Source: an uncultured Alteromonadaceae bacterium (GTDB lineage Bacteria; Pseudomonadota; Gammaproteobacteria; Enterobacterales; Alteromonadaceae). From it: a stretch of DNA of 64,000 nt. Below the pieces are notes generated by a model, which worked only from the letters and a program-made list of their open reading frames with translations, ran no database searches and had not been told where the DNA came from. Below, one piece after another: positions 34,191 to 44,529 of the stretch (within the stretch, counting starts at the first letter, position 1; each line of letters starts with the position of its first letter). Made by a program: the position numbers and the translations under genes. The stretch spans positions 1 to 64,000 of the forward strand of contig CANLWS010000012.1 in NCBI GenBank assembly GCA_947494925.1. Direction: 5' to 3'.

Positions 34191-34693
34191 CTATTGCCTC
34201 ACTCGTTAAGGTAAACCCTTGTTTTTGAGCACTGATTCTCAGATCAACACTTTTCAATTGATAAGTATTAATCTGTATCCGAAGAATAAGCAACCAGTTT
34301 ACGTAAAGATTTTTTTGCACCTAGGCGGCTAAACTGGCCTTTATCCTGTTTGCTTTTTTATGAAAAGGCTTGTAATCACCGTTGTTTCATCCCTATTATT
34401 GTGCGGTTCAAAGCCGATTTTTGACCTTTTAGCCCGGTGAGAGATTGATAATTTTAGGAAAAATGCTGCATTTTTTGCCGTTTACCCCTAAAAACGATCA
34501 TTTCGTCCCACCATGCTTCAAAAACGGTGAAATTTCTTTCAATGATCACGGGTTCGGGAAATCTCCGGATTTCGAAAAATTGAAGAAAAATGTAACAAAC
34601 GAACTATCTAAATTAACGTTAAATTGGATATTTCGAGTAACAAGCTGTGAAAAAAAAATATAACGGCCTTTAAAAGGTCAAGGGAGACAATAC
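34191..34693. other. intergenic region before the first TonB receptor
   Basis: I see no gene I would defend in this AT-rich stretch. A 72-codon frame from 34445 has poor composition and no ribosome site. Promoters for the minus-strand comFB-like gene and for the receptor must lie here. Confidence 0.4.
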
Positions 34694-37624
34694 ATGTTTA
34701 AAAGCACACAGGTGGCGAAGTCCATTCGCCTAGCCATGGCTTTTGGTGCGGCCGCATCATTATCCTTGAGCACCAATCTTCACGCACAAGAAGCAGACGC
34801 AGACGACGCTTCGGTTGAAAAAATCGAAGTAACGGGTTCTCGTATTGCTCGTGCAGAACTTTCCACACCAGCTCCAGTTATCACTGTTAGCGCTGAAGAA
34901 ATCGCACGTTTCGGTACGCCTGACCTTGGTAGTATTCTTGCAGAATTGCCTGCAATCGCTGCTGGTTCAACACTTATCGGTAACAATAATAGCAACGCAA
35001 ACGCGGGCTTAAGTTCTCCAGATCTTCGTTCATTAGGTGAAGAGAGAACACTTACCTTGGTAAACGGTAAGCGTCACGTTGCCGGTTCACCTACTTCAAG
35101 TGCTATCGATACAGGCGCTATCCCTGCAGCCATGATCGAGCGTATCGAAGTTATTACAGGTGGCGCATCAGCAATCTATGGTTCTGACGCGGTATCAGGT
35201 GTAATTAATATCATTCTTAAAGATGATTATGAGGGCACTGAAGTTCGTATCGCTGGCGCTACTGACACAGAAAGTGTTGGCGCCAAGTCACATAACTTCA
35301 GCGTATTGACAGGTGCTACTTCTGCAGACGGACGTGGTAATGTGACTTTCTTCGCTGAGTTGACTCGCATTGCAGAAGTTATTGAGACAGACCTGCAACA
35401 AGCAGCAGCTTGGGGTACAATAGCGAATCCACTTGATGCAGCCGGTGTGCGGCCTGACGGTGAAGATCGAGAGAATAATGGCATTCCTGATCGACTTCGT
35501 GTTCCATTTGTTGGGTCAGAAATGATCAATGATTTTGGTGTAATTAACCCGTTTGGTGGTGACCGTTTTACTTTCTCTCCAACAGGCCAGATGATTGAAC
35601 AGCAGAATCGTATCGATACTAACAGTTTTGCGTTTGGTAACTTTGACCAACGTTATGAAACAGTTTTCTACACAGATGAACCACGTAACTACTCACCCCA
35701 TCAGGAAACACTGACGCTTGCAAGTACGTTCCGTTACGACATCACTGATGATGTAAGATTCTATGGTGATCTTAAATACGTAGATAAAGACATCAGACAG
35801 CAATTCCAGCCTTCATTCCGTTTCGGTAACATCACTATCAATGTTGAAGACAATGCCTTCTTGCCTGACGATGCACGTCAGCGTTTGCTAGATGGCGGTC
35901 AGACAACTGCACCAATGGCTCGTTTCTTTGGTGATATTGGTAACCGTTCTGCACAAAACGACCGAAAACTATGGCGAGTTGTTGCAGGTGTTGAAGGAGC
36001 GTTCACGCTAAGCGAAACAGATTTTGACTGGGATGTATTTTATACCCGTGGCGAAACCTCTAACGATCGTCTAACGCTGAATGACCTTATTCCAAATAAC
36101 CTTACAGCAGCCATCGACTCAGTTATTGATCCAGAAACTGGCGAAGCTGCTTGTCGTAGTGCTGTAGCAAGTGCACAGCCAGAAGGCTACACTGACCCAT
36201 CTGTTGCTGGTACTTGTGCACCGTTCAATCCATTTGGATTCAACCAAGCGTCTGCTGAAGCACAAGATTTCGTATCTGGTACAGTATCTCGTTTCGACGA
36301 AATCACACAGGAAGTTTATGGTGCAACTCTTGCGTTCGATACTTCTGAGTTTTTTGAACTGCCAGGCGGCGCAATCGGTATCGCATTGGGTTACGAGTAT
36401 CGTGAAGAAACAGCTGAAACCATTACAGATGAGTTCACTAAAGCAGGATTCTTTACTAATGCTGCGACACCTGATTCATCAGGCGGTTATGACGTAGAAG
36501 AATTCTTCGCAGAAGTTCGTCTTCCAATTCTTGCCGATGTCGCATTTGCACATGAATTGTCCATAGATATGGCATTCCGTGGCGCTGAATACTCTCATGC
36601 CGGTGATGCTGATGCATGGCAGGTAGGCTTTATGTGGGCACCAATTGAAGATTTGCGGATTCGTGGTACCTTCGGTGAAGCGGTACGTGCACCAAACGTA
36701 AACGAAGCATTCAGCCCGTTATCTCCTGGCTTTGGTCGTGTTGCAGATCCTTGTGATGCGGATAACATTCCAAACGATCCGGATCGTGCAGCAAACTGTG
36801 CGGCTTTGGGTATTCCTGCTGGATTCCAGGCTAACGATAACGTAAGTATTCAGACATTCTCTGGTGGTAATCCGAATCTTTCCTCAGAGGAAGCTGAATC
36901 CAAAACCGTGGGTATTGTTTGGACCCCGTCCTTCATTGAGAACTTCTCCATCACGACTGATTTGTATGACATCGAAATTGAAGATGCAATTACGCTGGTA
37001 TTGTCTCAGGATATTGCTGATAACTGCGTAGATGCAACTGGTGGTCCAGATTTCAATTTCTGTAACCAGATAGATCGTGGTGCAGATTTCGATATCGATG
37101 TTGTTCGTTCTGGTTTCGTTAACGCTTCTAAAATTGAAACCAAAGGTATCGAAATGCAGGTCTTGTACAGAACAGACCTAGCTGATTTCGACCTACCAGG
37201 TGAATTGCGTTTTAACATCTCTGCGAACCAGGTACTTGAACTCAACGTATTTGAATTCCAAGAGCGTCCTGACGAAATCAACGTTGAAGAAGGCGAGGTG
37301 GGTGACCCTGAGTTCCAACTTCGTTCTACTATTGACTATCGTTTAGACGATATCAGCTTCAACTGGACTAGTCGTCTGATTGACCGTTCATTCACTCTGG
37401 ATCTTTCTCCAGGTGGTGACATTGCAGAAGATATCAGTCCTGCCTATGTGCCATCAATTTGGACACACGATTTGGCAGTTAACTATCACTTGAGCGACAA
37501 TGCTGAGTTCAACTTCGGTATCCGTAATATATTCAACAAAGTACCACCGGGCTACACAATGGATCCATTGTATGACCTGATTGGTCGTCGCGTGAATGCA
37601 AGTCTAATCTATCGTTTCGAGTAA
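34694..37624 (+). CDS. large TonB-dependent outer-membrane receptor
   Basis: The 976-residue protein has a signal peptide (SIRLAMAFGAAASLSLSTNLHAQ), a TonB-box-like VEKIEVTGSRI, a plug domain ending ITGGASAIYGSDAVSGVINIILKDD and a long beta barrel closing in VNASLIYRFE, with the terminal aromatic residue. The ligand cannot be told; relatives import peptides, polysaccharide fragments or metal complexes. Codons are strongly biased to high-expression types (cgt, ggt, gaa). A GGGAG ribosome site precedes the ATG. Bases 34682-34700 and a small hairpin at 34714-34730 are shared with the next receptor gene. Confidence 0.93.
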   Translation: MFKSTQVAKSIRLAMAFGAAASLSLSTNLHAQEADADDASVEKIEVTGSRIARAELSTPAPVITVSAEEIARFGTPDLGSILAELPAIAAGSTLIGNNNSNANAGLSSPDLRSLGEERTLTLVNGKRHVAGSPTSSAIDTGAIPAAMIERIEVITGGASAIYGSDAVSGVINIILKDDYEGTEVRIAGATDTESVGAKSHNFSVLTGATSADGRGNVTFFAELTRIAEVIETDLQQAAAWGTIANPLDAAGVRPDGEDRENNGIPDRLRVPFVGSEMINDFGVINPFGGDRFTFSPTGQMIEQQNRIDTNSFAFGNFDQRYETVFYTDEPRNYSPHQETLTLASTFRYDITDDVRFYGDLKYVDKDIRQQFQPSFRFGNITINVEDNAFLPDDARQRLLDGGQTTAPMARFFGDIGNRSAQNDRKLWRVVAGVEGAFTLSETDFDWDVFYTRGETSNDRLTLNDLIPNNLTAAIDSVIDPETGEAACRSAVASAQPEGYTDPSVAGTCAPFNPFGFNQASAEAQDFVSGTVSRFDEITQEVYGATLAFDTSEFFELPGGAIGIALGYEYREETAETITDEFTKAGFFTNAATPDSSGGYDVEEFFAEVRLPILADVAFAHELSIDMAFRGAEYSHAGDADAWQVGFMWAPIEDLRIRGTFGEAVRAPNVNEAFSPLSPGFGRVADPCDADNIPNDPDRAANCAALGIPAGFQANDNVSIQTFSGGNPNLSSEEAESKTVGIVWTPSFIENFSITTDLYDIEIEDAITLVLSQDIADNCVDATGGPDFNFCNQIDRGADFDIDVVRSGFVNASKIETKGIEMQVLYRTDLADFDLPGELRFNISANQVLELNVFEFQERPDEINVEEGEVGDPEFQLRSTIDYRLDDISFNWTSRLIDRSFTLDLSPGGDIAEDISPAYVPSIWTHDLAVNYHLSDNAEFNFGIRNIFNKVPPGYTMDPLYDLIGRRVNASLIYRFE

Positions 37625-37670
37625 GCTGATCCGCCAGTATTAACTGGCGCTGCTTAGAAAAACAAAGTTA

Positions 37671-37703
37671 AAAATCCGGGTTCGCAAGACCCCGGATTTT
37701 TTT
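37671..37703 (+). terminator. terminator after the first receptor
   Basis: AAATCCGGG at 37672-37680 pairs with CCCGGATTT at 37691-37699, followed by a run of Ts. A second small hairpin (gccagtatt/aactggc) sits just upstream at 37633-37648. Confidence 0.9.
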
Positions 37704-38093
37704 ATTTTGACCTTGTCAGGTTAAAAAATGAACAGTTGGCCAAGTTTACAAAAAATAATTTTTTTAACTTTCAGATATAAGTTATGCCTTTGTTCACCTG
37801 ACAATAAAATAATTGCTCTATGACCCTACCCCCCGTAAGCACTGGAAAACAGTAAGAAAAATTTCAACTTCAATAAAAATTTTTACGCAACAAGTGTAAA
37901 CATTTGCTTACTTTTTATCACGATTGTGTCACAAAATTGTTGTGAACTTTTCTCAGAAGGGCTGATACAACCAGTTGACCCGGTAGGGAGGTTGTGTTTA
38001 TTATCGTCGGCGAGGTTCACTACCTTACTAATAAAAAACCGCAAAAGCGGTAAACACACACACTAATAAAATAGTGGTCCAGGGAGACAATAC
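37704..38093. other. intergenic region and leader of the second receptor
   Basis: There is no gene. The stretch is very AT-rich and must hold the promoter of the second receptor. A TyrR-box-like TGTAAA-N6-CTTACT at 37895-37912 matches 10 of 12 positions but has no supporting context. Confidence 0.4.
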
Positions 38094-40976
38094 ATGTTTA
38101 CTAACTCAAAGTTGGCGAAGTCCGTTCGCCTGGCTATGGCGTTTGGTGCCGTTTCGGCACTTTCCTCAAACGCTGTTGTAGCGCAAGAAGCAGATGAAGC
38201 TGCCGATGAAGCAGTTGAAAAAATTTCCGTAACAGGTTCTCGTATCAAATCTCAAAACTTTGAGAGTGCAAGTCCTGTATCAATTACCTCTGCTGAAGAA
38301 ATCAAGTTATCAGGTTTCACTCGTATCGAAGATTTGTTGAATACACTTCCTCAAATCGAAGCCGGCCAGACTTCTTTCATCTCTAACGGTGCATCTGGTA
38401 CAGCTAACCTTGACCTTCGTGGTCTTGGCCCAACTCGTACATTGGTTCTTATCAATGGTCGTCGTCTTCAGCCAGGTGGTGTTTATTCGCAGTCTCCTGA
38501 CATTAACCAAATTCCAGCTGCGCTAGTTAAGCGTGTTGAAGTACTTACCGGTGGTGGTTCTTCTACTTACGGTGCTGACGCAGTAGCGGGTGTTGTTAAC
38601 TTCGTAATGGATGATGATTTCGAAGGTTTCGAAATGACATTCGGTGCAGCAGGTTACCAACACAATAATGACAACGAGTACATCCAGGGTCTGATGGATG
38701 CGCGTAACTTCGACTATCCTGACGGAAGCGATGGTATCGACGGTCGTTCTTATAACTTCGACGTAACCGTTGGTGGTTCTTTTGCCGATGGCAAAGGTCA
38801 TGCCGTTGCATATGCAACCTGGAGACGTAACGACGAACTTCGTCAAGGCGCTCGTGACTACTCTTCTTGTGCACTGAACAACGCAGGTAACGCTTGTGGT
38901 GGTTCATTGAATACAATCATTCCATCGTTCTTCATCGGTGATATCGATCCAGAGACGGGTATCCAGGATGATTACGAATTGTGGTCTATCAACTCTAACA
39001 GTGAGTTCATCCCACAAGACGGAACACGTTATAACTACGCACCTGTTAACCACTTCATGCGTCCGGATGAGCGTTTCTCATTGGGTGCATTTGTTGACTA
39101 TGAAGTTAACGAACACTTCAATCCTTACCTTGAAGTCAGCTACATGAACGACCGTACTGTCGCTCAGATTGCTGAATCAGGTACGTTCTTCGCGGAACAG
39201 TACAACTTAGACGTATCTAACACTTTGTTGAATGACACACAGCGTCAACAACTAATGGATCGTTTCAACCTAGGATTGGATGATCAGTTCTCAGTTTACA
39301 TCGGTAAACGTAACGTGGAAGGTGGTCCTCGTGCCTCTAGCCTTGAGCACAATGCGTTCCGCATCGTGTTAGGTTCTGAAGGTGACATTAACGATAACTG
39401 GTCTTATGATACTTCATTCCAGTATGGTAGCTCTTCTTCTTCAGCTGCTTACCTGAATGACTTCTTCGCACCACGTATCGCGACCGCACTTGACCCAGAT
39501 GAGTGTGCATCAACAGCTGGTTGTATTCCTTATGATGTTTTCCAATTCAATGGTGTAACATCTGAAGCAGCTTCAACCTTGACTGGTGTTGCAATCCTAA
39601 ACGGTGTAACGACTAACACTATCCTAAACGGTTATGTAACTGGCGATACTGGTTTCGCATTGCCAGGCGCAGAAGACACAGTAGCTGTTGTATTGGGTCT
39701 TGAATACCGTAAAGAAGAATTCGAGCGTCTTTCTGATGAAGTATTTGAGCGTGGTCTGTTGCTTGGTCAAGGTGGTTCTACTGCCAGTATCAAAGGTGAT
39801 TACAGCGTTAAAGAATTCTTTGCAGAAGCACAGGTTCCGATTATCCAAGGCGCTTCAGGTGCTGAAGACCTGACATTAGACCTAGGCTATCGTTATTCTG
39901 ACTACGACACTTCTGGTGGTGTATCTACGTATAAAGCGGGTATCAACTACACGCCTATCGAAGATATTAAAGTTCGTGCAAGTTATAACCGTGCAGTTCG
40001 TGCTCCCAACGTTGCTGAATTGTTCAGCCCACAAAGCACAGGCTTGTGGAATGGTACTGATCCATGTGCTGGTATCATTGCCGACGGTGAAACACCAACT
40101 CAAACAGCTGCACAATGTGCTAACTCAGGTGTAACTGCTGCTCAGTACGGTACTATCGCACGAAGCCCAGCTAGCCAATATAACGGTTTGTTCGGCGGTA
40201 ACCCTAATCTTGAGCCAGAAGAAGCTGATACATATACATTTGGTATAGCTGCTAACCCAATCGAAAATCTAGCTGTTTCTATTGACTGGTGGGATATCAA
40301 GCTTGAAGAAGTTATCGGTTCTGTTGGGTCTCAGCTAACTGTAGAACAATGTGGTCTTACAGGTTCCGCTGCTTACTGTGACAACGTAACACGTGCCGGT
40401 TCTGGTAGCTTGTGGCGTGGTACTGCTGGTTTCGTAACTTCCACTAACGTTAACCTGGCCGGTCGTCGCTGGCAGGGTGTTGATGTGACTGGTAACTACG
40501 AAATGGAAATTGGTGAAGGTACTGTAACGGCTAAGTTCGTTGGTACGTACATGAGCAAGAAAGAATACGACCCGATTCCTGGTGATGATTCAGCCAAGTA
40601 CGATTGTGCCGGTGAAGTAAGTGTTGACTGTTTTGCTCAGCCTAACTGGCGTCACAGTTTCAACGTTTCATACACCACGGGTGATTGGTGGACAGTAGAT
40701 GCGAAATGGCGCTTCTATGGTTCTGTAGACTATACACTTGATACTACTGATACATTGACAATCGAAAACGGTGGTATTGATTCACAAAGCTATCTTGACC
40801 TTAAAGCATCATTTGATGTTACGGATAACTTGAGTGTTCTTGTAGGTGTTAACAATGCCCTTGATAAAGAGCCGCCAATGGTTGGTGGTACTCTGTCAAG
40901 CAACGCGAACACTGTTGCTGGTTTCTACGACACATTGGGTCGTTACTTGCACGCAAGCGCCACGCTTAGATTCTAA
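38094..40976 (+). CDS. large TonB-dependent outer-membrane receptor
   Basis: The 960-residue protein is a distant paralogue of the one before it. It has a signal peptide (SVRLAMAFGAVSALSSNAVVAQ), VEKISVTGSRI, a plug domain ending LTGGGSSTYGADAVAGVVNFVMDDD, and a barrel closing in HASATLRF. Four or more Cys-containing loops in the barrel (for example SCALNNAGNACGG) suggest extracellular disulfides. Codon choice again points to high expression. The ligand is unknown. The leader and first codons are nearly identical to the first receptor although the mature parts differ widely. Confidence 0.93.
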   Translation: MFTNSKLAKSVRLAMAFGAVSALSSNAVVAQEADEAADEAVEKISVTGSRIKSQNFESASPVSITSAEEIKLSGFTRIEDLLNTLPQIEAGQTSFISNGASGTANLDLRGLGPTRTLVLINGRRLQPGGVYSQSPDINQIPAALVKRVEVLTGGGSSTYGADAVAGVVNFVMDDDFEGFEMTFGAAGYQHNNDNEYIQGLMDARNFDYPDGSDGIDGRSYNFDVTVGGSFADGKGHAVAYATWRRNDELRQGARDYSSCALNNAGNACGGSLNTIIPSFFIGDIDPETGIQDDYELWSINSNSEFIPQDGTRYNYAPVNHFMRPDERFSLGAFVDYEVNEHFNPYLEVSYMNDRTVAQIAESGTFFAEQYNLDVSNTLLNDTQRQQLMDRFNLGLDDQFSVYIGKRNVEGGPRASSLEHNAFRIVLGSEGDINDNWSYDTSFQYGSSSSSAAYLNDFFAPRIATALDPDECASTAGCIPYDVFQFNGVTSEAASTLTGVAILNGVTTNTILNGYVTGDTGFALPGAEDTVAVVLGLEYRKEEFERLSDEVFERGLLLGQGGSTASIKGDYSVKEFFAEAQVPIIQGASGAEDLTLDLGYRYSDYDTSGGVSTYKAGINYTPIEDIKVRASYNRAVRAPNVAELFSPQSTGLWNGTDPCAGIIADGETPTQTAAQCANSGVTAAQYGTIARSPASQYNGLFGGNPNLEPEEADTYTFGIAANPIENLAVSIDWWDIKLEEVIGSVGSQLTVEQCGLTGSAAYCDNVTRAGSGSLWRGTAGFVTSTNVNLAGRRWQGVDVTGNYEMEIGEGTVTAKFVGTYMSKKEYDPIPGDDSAKYDCAGEVSVDCFAQPNWRHSFNVSYTTGDWWTVDAKWRFYGSVDYTLDTTDTLTIENGGIDSQSYLDLKASFDVTDNLSVLVGVNNALDKEPPMVGGTLSSNANTVAGFYDTLGRYLHASATLRF

Positions 40977-41002
40977 AATTCGTTTTAGAACGTAAAAACA
41001 GA

Positions 41003-41029
41003 AACAGCGGGCTTGCCCGCTGTTTTTTT
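41003..41029 (+). terminator. terminator after the second receptor
   Basis: AACAGCGGGC pairs with GCCCGCTGTT around a very short loop, followed by seven Ts. Confidence 0.92.
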
Positions 41030-41083
41030 GTCTGCAGTTTAAGATAAACTTCATTGTAGAATACATCACCCGAGTCACCATTT

Positions 41084-42715
41084 TTGCATCCTCTTAAAAA
41101 TATCGAAGCCCTAGTCAATGCAGGACGTTTTGCTGAAGCAGAGCAAGCCTGTCATGGAATGTTGCCTTCAGCTGAATTTGAGAGTCATATTCAACAGGCT
41201 CTCGTTTACATCTATCAGCACACTGATCGAAATGCACAAGCTTGTGCATTACTACAAACCCTTTGCGAAAAACATCCACAAAGTCGGCCACTATGTGATC
41301 AACTAGCGAATGCCTTGTCTGCAATGGGGGAGCACGAGAAAGCAGCTAATTGTTATCAGAGTTATTTAAAGTACGTTCCATCTGATGCAGATGGGCAATT
41401 CAATTGCGCTTACCAGCTGAAAAAGGCAGGGCAGTATGAACAAGCACTTAAAAGTTACGAAATTGCGCTGTCACACAAGATTACTCAGCCGGAAGAGGTA
41501 TTGGTGAATATTGCGCTGATATATTCTGATTTTTTGCGTCAGGAAATCCTGGCAGAAACCTACCTTCGTCGCGCATTGGCGATCAATCCAGACTATGTTC
41601 CTGCTTTGTATAACCTAGGCAATTTACTTGAGCAACAAGGCAATAAGGTAGCAGCGTTTAGTAGCTTTCAACAGGTGTTGGTGTTGCAACCTGGATATTA
41701 TGCGGCGTTGGCAAGATTGGCAGATGTGCATAAATTTGACGACGCCAACGATCCTCAAATAGTGGCTATGAAAAAGGCGCTTGAGGATAAACAACTCGAT
41801 TCTGATACAAAAACAGATCTGTTGTTTGCTTTAGGGAAAGCCCTTAACGATTGTGGTGTTTATGATTTGGCATTTGACTACTATAAACAGGCAAATGCCC
41901 TAAATAAGAGCAGGCAGCCTGAATACGTTCCCGCTCACTTCTCCACAAAAGTGGATCAGATAATTCAACAATTTGGTGTCGATTGGCTTCGAAATAATTC
42001 CTTGGACAACGATTTCTCTCCCATCTTTATTTGTGGCATGTTTCGCTCCGGATCTACGCTGTGCGAGCAGATTTTAGCCGCTCACCCTAACATCCTGGCT
42101 GGAGGAGAGCTTGAATTTTTTGTTCGACAGATAGATACAAATCTAGCGCCATTTCCTGAATCAATGCAGACAGTATCACCTAAAAGCCTGTCAGACACCG
42201 CCAATTCGTATGAGCGTTATTTATCTGGACTTTTTCCTGAGGGTTCCAGAATTACCGACAAACGACCCGATAACTTCTTATATGTAGGATTGATAAAAAC
42301 GCTGTTTCCAAAGGCCAAAGTGATCTTTACTTTACGGCAACCGTTGGACAACTGTTTATCTGTTTTTTTCCAGCGCTTGGGCAGTCGAATGAATTATGCC
42401 AACGATCTTGCTCACATTGGGCATTATTATCAGCAACAACAAAAATTAATGTCGTATTGGCAAACACAGTTCCCTGACAGTATTTACACTTTTGATTATG
42501 ACAATTTGATCAGAAACCCTGAACAGGCAGTACGCGGTTTATTGTCGTTTCTGGAAGTCGATTGGTCAGACAGTTGTCTTCAATTTCATCAACTGGATAA
42601 CCTGGTTAAAACAGCCAGTGTTTGGCAGGTGCGTCAACCCCTTTATAAGTCATCTTCGGGACGTTGGAAGAATTACGAGGAGCAGATAGCTGACTTACAA
42701 ACTGCCTTGGGTTAA
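41084..42715 (+). CDS. TPR-repeat sulfotransferase family protein
   Basis: The N-terminal 290 residues are TPR units (for example LANALSAMGEHEKAANCYQSYL, ALYNLGNLLEQQGNKVAAFSSFQ). The C-terminal half is a sulfotransferase domain with the 5'-phosphosulfate loop FICGMFRSGSTLCEQIL at about 315-331 and a 3'-phosphate region ITDKRPDNFLYVGLIKTLFPKAKVIF. Such enzymes would move sulfate from PAPS to a protein or glycan; the acceptor is unknown. The start is weak: TTG at 41084 without a clear ribosome site. It is on the same strand as the receptors, after a terminator, and its stop overlaps that of the next gene. Confidence 0.87.
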   Translation: MHPLKNIEALVNAGRFAEAEQACHGMLPSAEFESHIQQALVYIYQHTDRNAQACALLQTLCEKHPQSRPLCDQLANALSAMGEHEKAANCYQSYLKYVPSDADGQFNCAYQLKKAGQYEQALKSYEIALSHKITQPEEVLVNIALIYSDFLRQEILAETYLRRALAINPDYVPALYNLGNLLEQQGNKVAAFSSFQQVLVLQPGYYAALARLADVHKFDDANDPQIVAMKKALEDKQLDSDTKTDLLFALGKALNDCGVYDLAFDYYKQANALNKSRQPEYVPAHFSTKVDQIIQQFGVDWLRNNSLDNDFSPIFICGMFRSGSTLCEQILAAHPNILAGGELEFFVRQIDTNLAPFPESMQTVSPKSLSDTANSYERYLSGLFPEGSRITDKRPDNFLYVGLIKTLFPKAKVIFTLRQPLDNCLSVFFQRLGSRMNYANDLAHIGHYYQQQQKLMSYWQTQFPDSIYTFDYDNLIRNPEQAVRGLLSFLEVDWSDSCLQFHQLDNLVKTASVWQVRQPLYKSSSGRWKNYEEQIADLQTALG

Positions 42716-44529
42716 TGCTCATTCTGCTGCGGCATCACTTCGTCGTTAAGTTCTTCTCTTAACCGGCTGAGAAATGGGGCAAAATTGCGCCAGTGATCCA
42801 GCGCTTTGTTATAAATAGGCTGGCGAACCTGCTGAGCACTCGGTGTCGCCACAGGTCGCTTATTATGATGGAAATCAAAACAGCTTCGCTCAATTGGAAG
42901 TTGGCAGTAATCGAGCAGCCCCCTGATGGTGTTCTCAAAATCAAGAATCAGGGATTCGTAATCTACCGTATAAATTAGGCCTGGTAAAACTTTGTGCCAG
43001 TGCTGCATTAATTGATTGTAATTATTGATGTGTTGACCAATTTTTTTCAAGTCATAAGCATACTGCACACCTCCCGCAAAAAATTGCGTGTAGATACTCC
43101 AGCCACAGGCCATTGGGTGCCTTCTGACATCAATGATACGAGCATTTGGAAAAAGTGTTTTGATTAAGCCTACATGTTGAAAATTAGCTGGTAATTTGTC
43201 GACAAAATACTTACCCCCGCCTCTAAATGTTTCGGCAAAGCTCAGATACTGTTCTGCCAACTTCATAGCATGATCTTTGGTTAACAGAGACAAAGAAGAA
43301 GGATAACCGCTGACATAAGGTTTAGTGAGCCGGTTTAATTGTCCGGCAATTGAGGGTATTTCAGACAGCTCCATTGTGCCATCCACCAACGAATGGCTGC
43401 TCAGTATCTGCTCTACAAGTGTCGAACCGCTGCGGGGCAATCCAATTACAAAAATAGGGGCTTCTGAATCATGACCTGTCCAATCGCGCCGCGTAAAATA
43501 GTCCCTATGAAAAAAATCCATAAACGATTTGGTGGAGGAGGGGGTAGATTTAACCTGCTTCTGGTCATTTAACTGATTTGCCTCTGTGTAAAACCTGAAA
43601 CTCTCTTCATAAGCTTGTTTGTCTTCAAAGGCTTTCCCCAAAGTAAAATTGAAGTAGACACGCTGAGGATCGGTTAAGTCAGCCGAATCAAGCTGCATTT
43701 TCATCGCACTGATGTCGTCGTCGTCAAATTGATGTGTTTTCAGATTTGCCAGCGCCCAGTATGCTTCACCTGATTCTGGTAACTGTTCTATTGCCTGCCT
43801 GAAGGCGTTTTTTGCTTTGTCTGTTTCTCCGATAATTTTGTACACTGCACCGATTCTGATATGACAGGTTGATTTGTCCGTGTGGTGCTTCAATAAGTGT
43901 TGATAGTGGGTCAATGCATTTTCAAAGCTACCGGTCTTAATACAGGCTTCGGCGGCAACTTCCCGCAACTCAATTTGATCAGGGAAGGTAACAAGGCTGG
44001 CTGAAACTAACGTTAAAACTTGATGAGGTTGTTTTAATGCCATCAGGGTTTGAGCCAGAAAAACACGAATATTCAGATCATCTGGTCGGGATTGATAACA
44101 TTGCTTGAGAATATTCAGCGCAATATCCAGACGTTTGTGCTGGAAGGCAAGTTTTGCCATGAGTTGAAGTGCACGGACTTCTCCAGGCACTTTTGTGAGC
44201 AAATCGCGACACAGTGATTCGGCTCGGCCATACTCCCGTTGATTAAAGGCAAGATTGGCAGCATTCAGGTCACTGTTGAATTGACTAATCAGTGCAAATT
44301 GCTGGCCGGCATATTCTCCCGCCTGCAGCATGTCTTGCTGTCGATAAACTTCCGCCAGTTCTTTCCATAAATTTTCTATATCAGGTCGCACCTGGGTAAG
44401 TTTTTCGAGGACATCTGTTTTAGTTTGAGCATTGAGACCAGACCTCAATTCCAAATACTGACTTGCAACATCAGAACTTCCTTGCTTTGCAGATGTAATT
44501 AACCGGGCAATTTTCTCAGGTAAATTCAC
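42712..44529 (-). CDS. TPR-repeat sulfotransferase family protein
   Basis: This 605-residue protein has TPR units through about residue 320 and a sulfotransferase domain with PIFVIGLPRSGSTLVEQIL at 358-376, MELSEIPS, and FVDKLPANFQHVGLIKTLFPNARIIDVRRHP for the PAPS phosphate site. It is the same architecture as the convergent gene and a clear paralogue. The start is GTG in the overlap TAGTG with the preceding gene, so translation is probably coupled. The substrate is unknown. Confidence 0.88.
   Translation of the reverse strand: MNLPEKIARLITSAKQGSSDVASQYLELRSGLNAQTKTDVLEKLTQVRPDIENLWKELAEVYRQQDMLQAGEYAGQQFALISQFNSDLNAANLAFNQREYGRAESLCRDLLTKVPGEVRALQLMAKLAFQHKRLDIALNILKQCYQSRPDDLNIRVFLAQTLMALKQPHQVLTLVSASLVTFPDQIELREVAAEACIKTGSFENALTHYQHLLKHHTDKSTCHIRIGAVYKIIGETDKAKNAFRQAIEQLPESGEAYWALANLKTHQFDDDDISAMKMQLDSADLTDPQRVYFNFTLGKAFEDKQAYEESFRFYTEANQLNDQKQVKSTPSSTKSFMDFFHRDYFTRRDWTGHDSEAPIFVIGLPRSGSTLVEQILSSHSLVDGTMELSEIPSIAGQLNRLTKPYVSGYPSSLSLLTKDHAMKLAEQYLSFAETFRGGGKYFVDKLPANFQHVGLIKTLFPNARIIDVRRHPMACGWSIYTQFFAGGVQYAYDLKKIGQHINNYNQLMQHWHKVLPGLIYTVDYESLILDFENTIRGLLDYCQLPIERSCFDFHHNKRPVATPSAQQVRQPIYNKALDHWRNFAPFLSRLREELNDEVMPQQNEH

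Noticed and set aside
34445-34663. 72-codon frame before the first receptor
   Set aside because: Composition looks like translated non-coding DNA, with no ribosome site and no similarity to a known family.
37895-37912. TyrR-box-like site before the second receptor
   Set aside because: It matches 10 of 12 positions, but chance gives a few such sites in 64 kb and the receptor has no known aromatic link.
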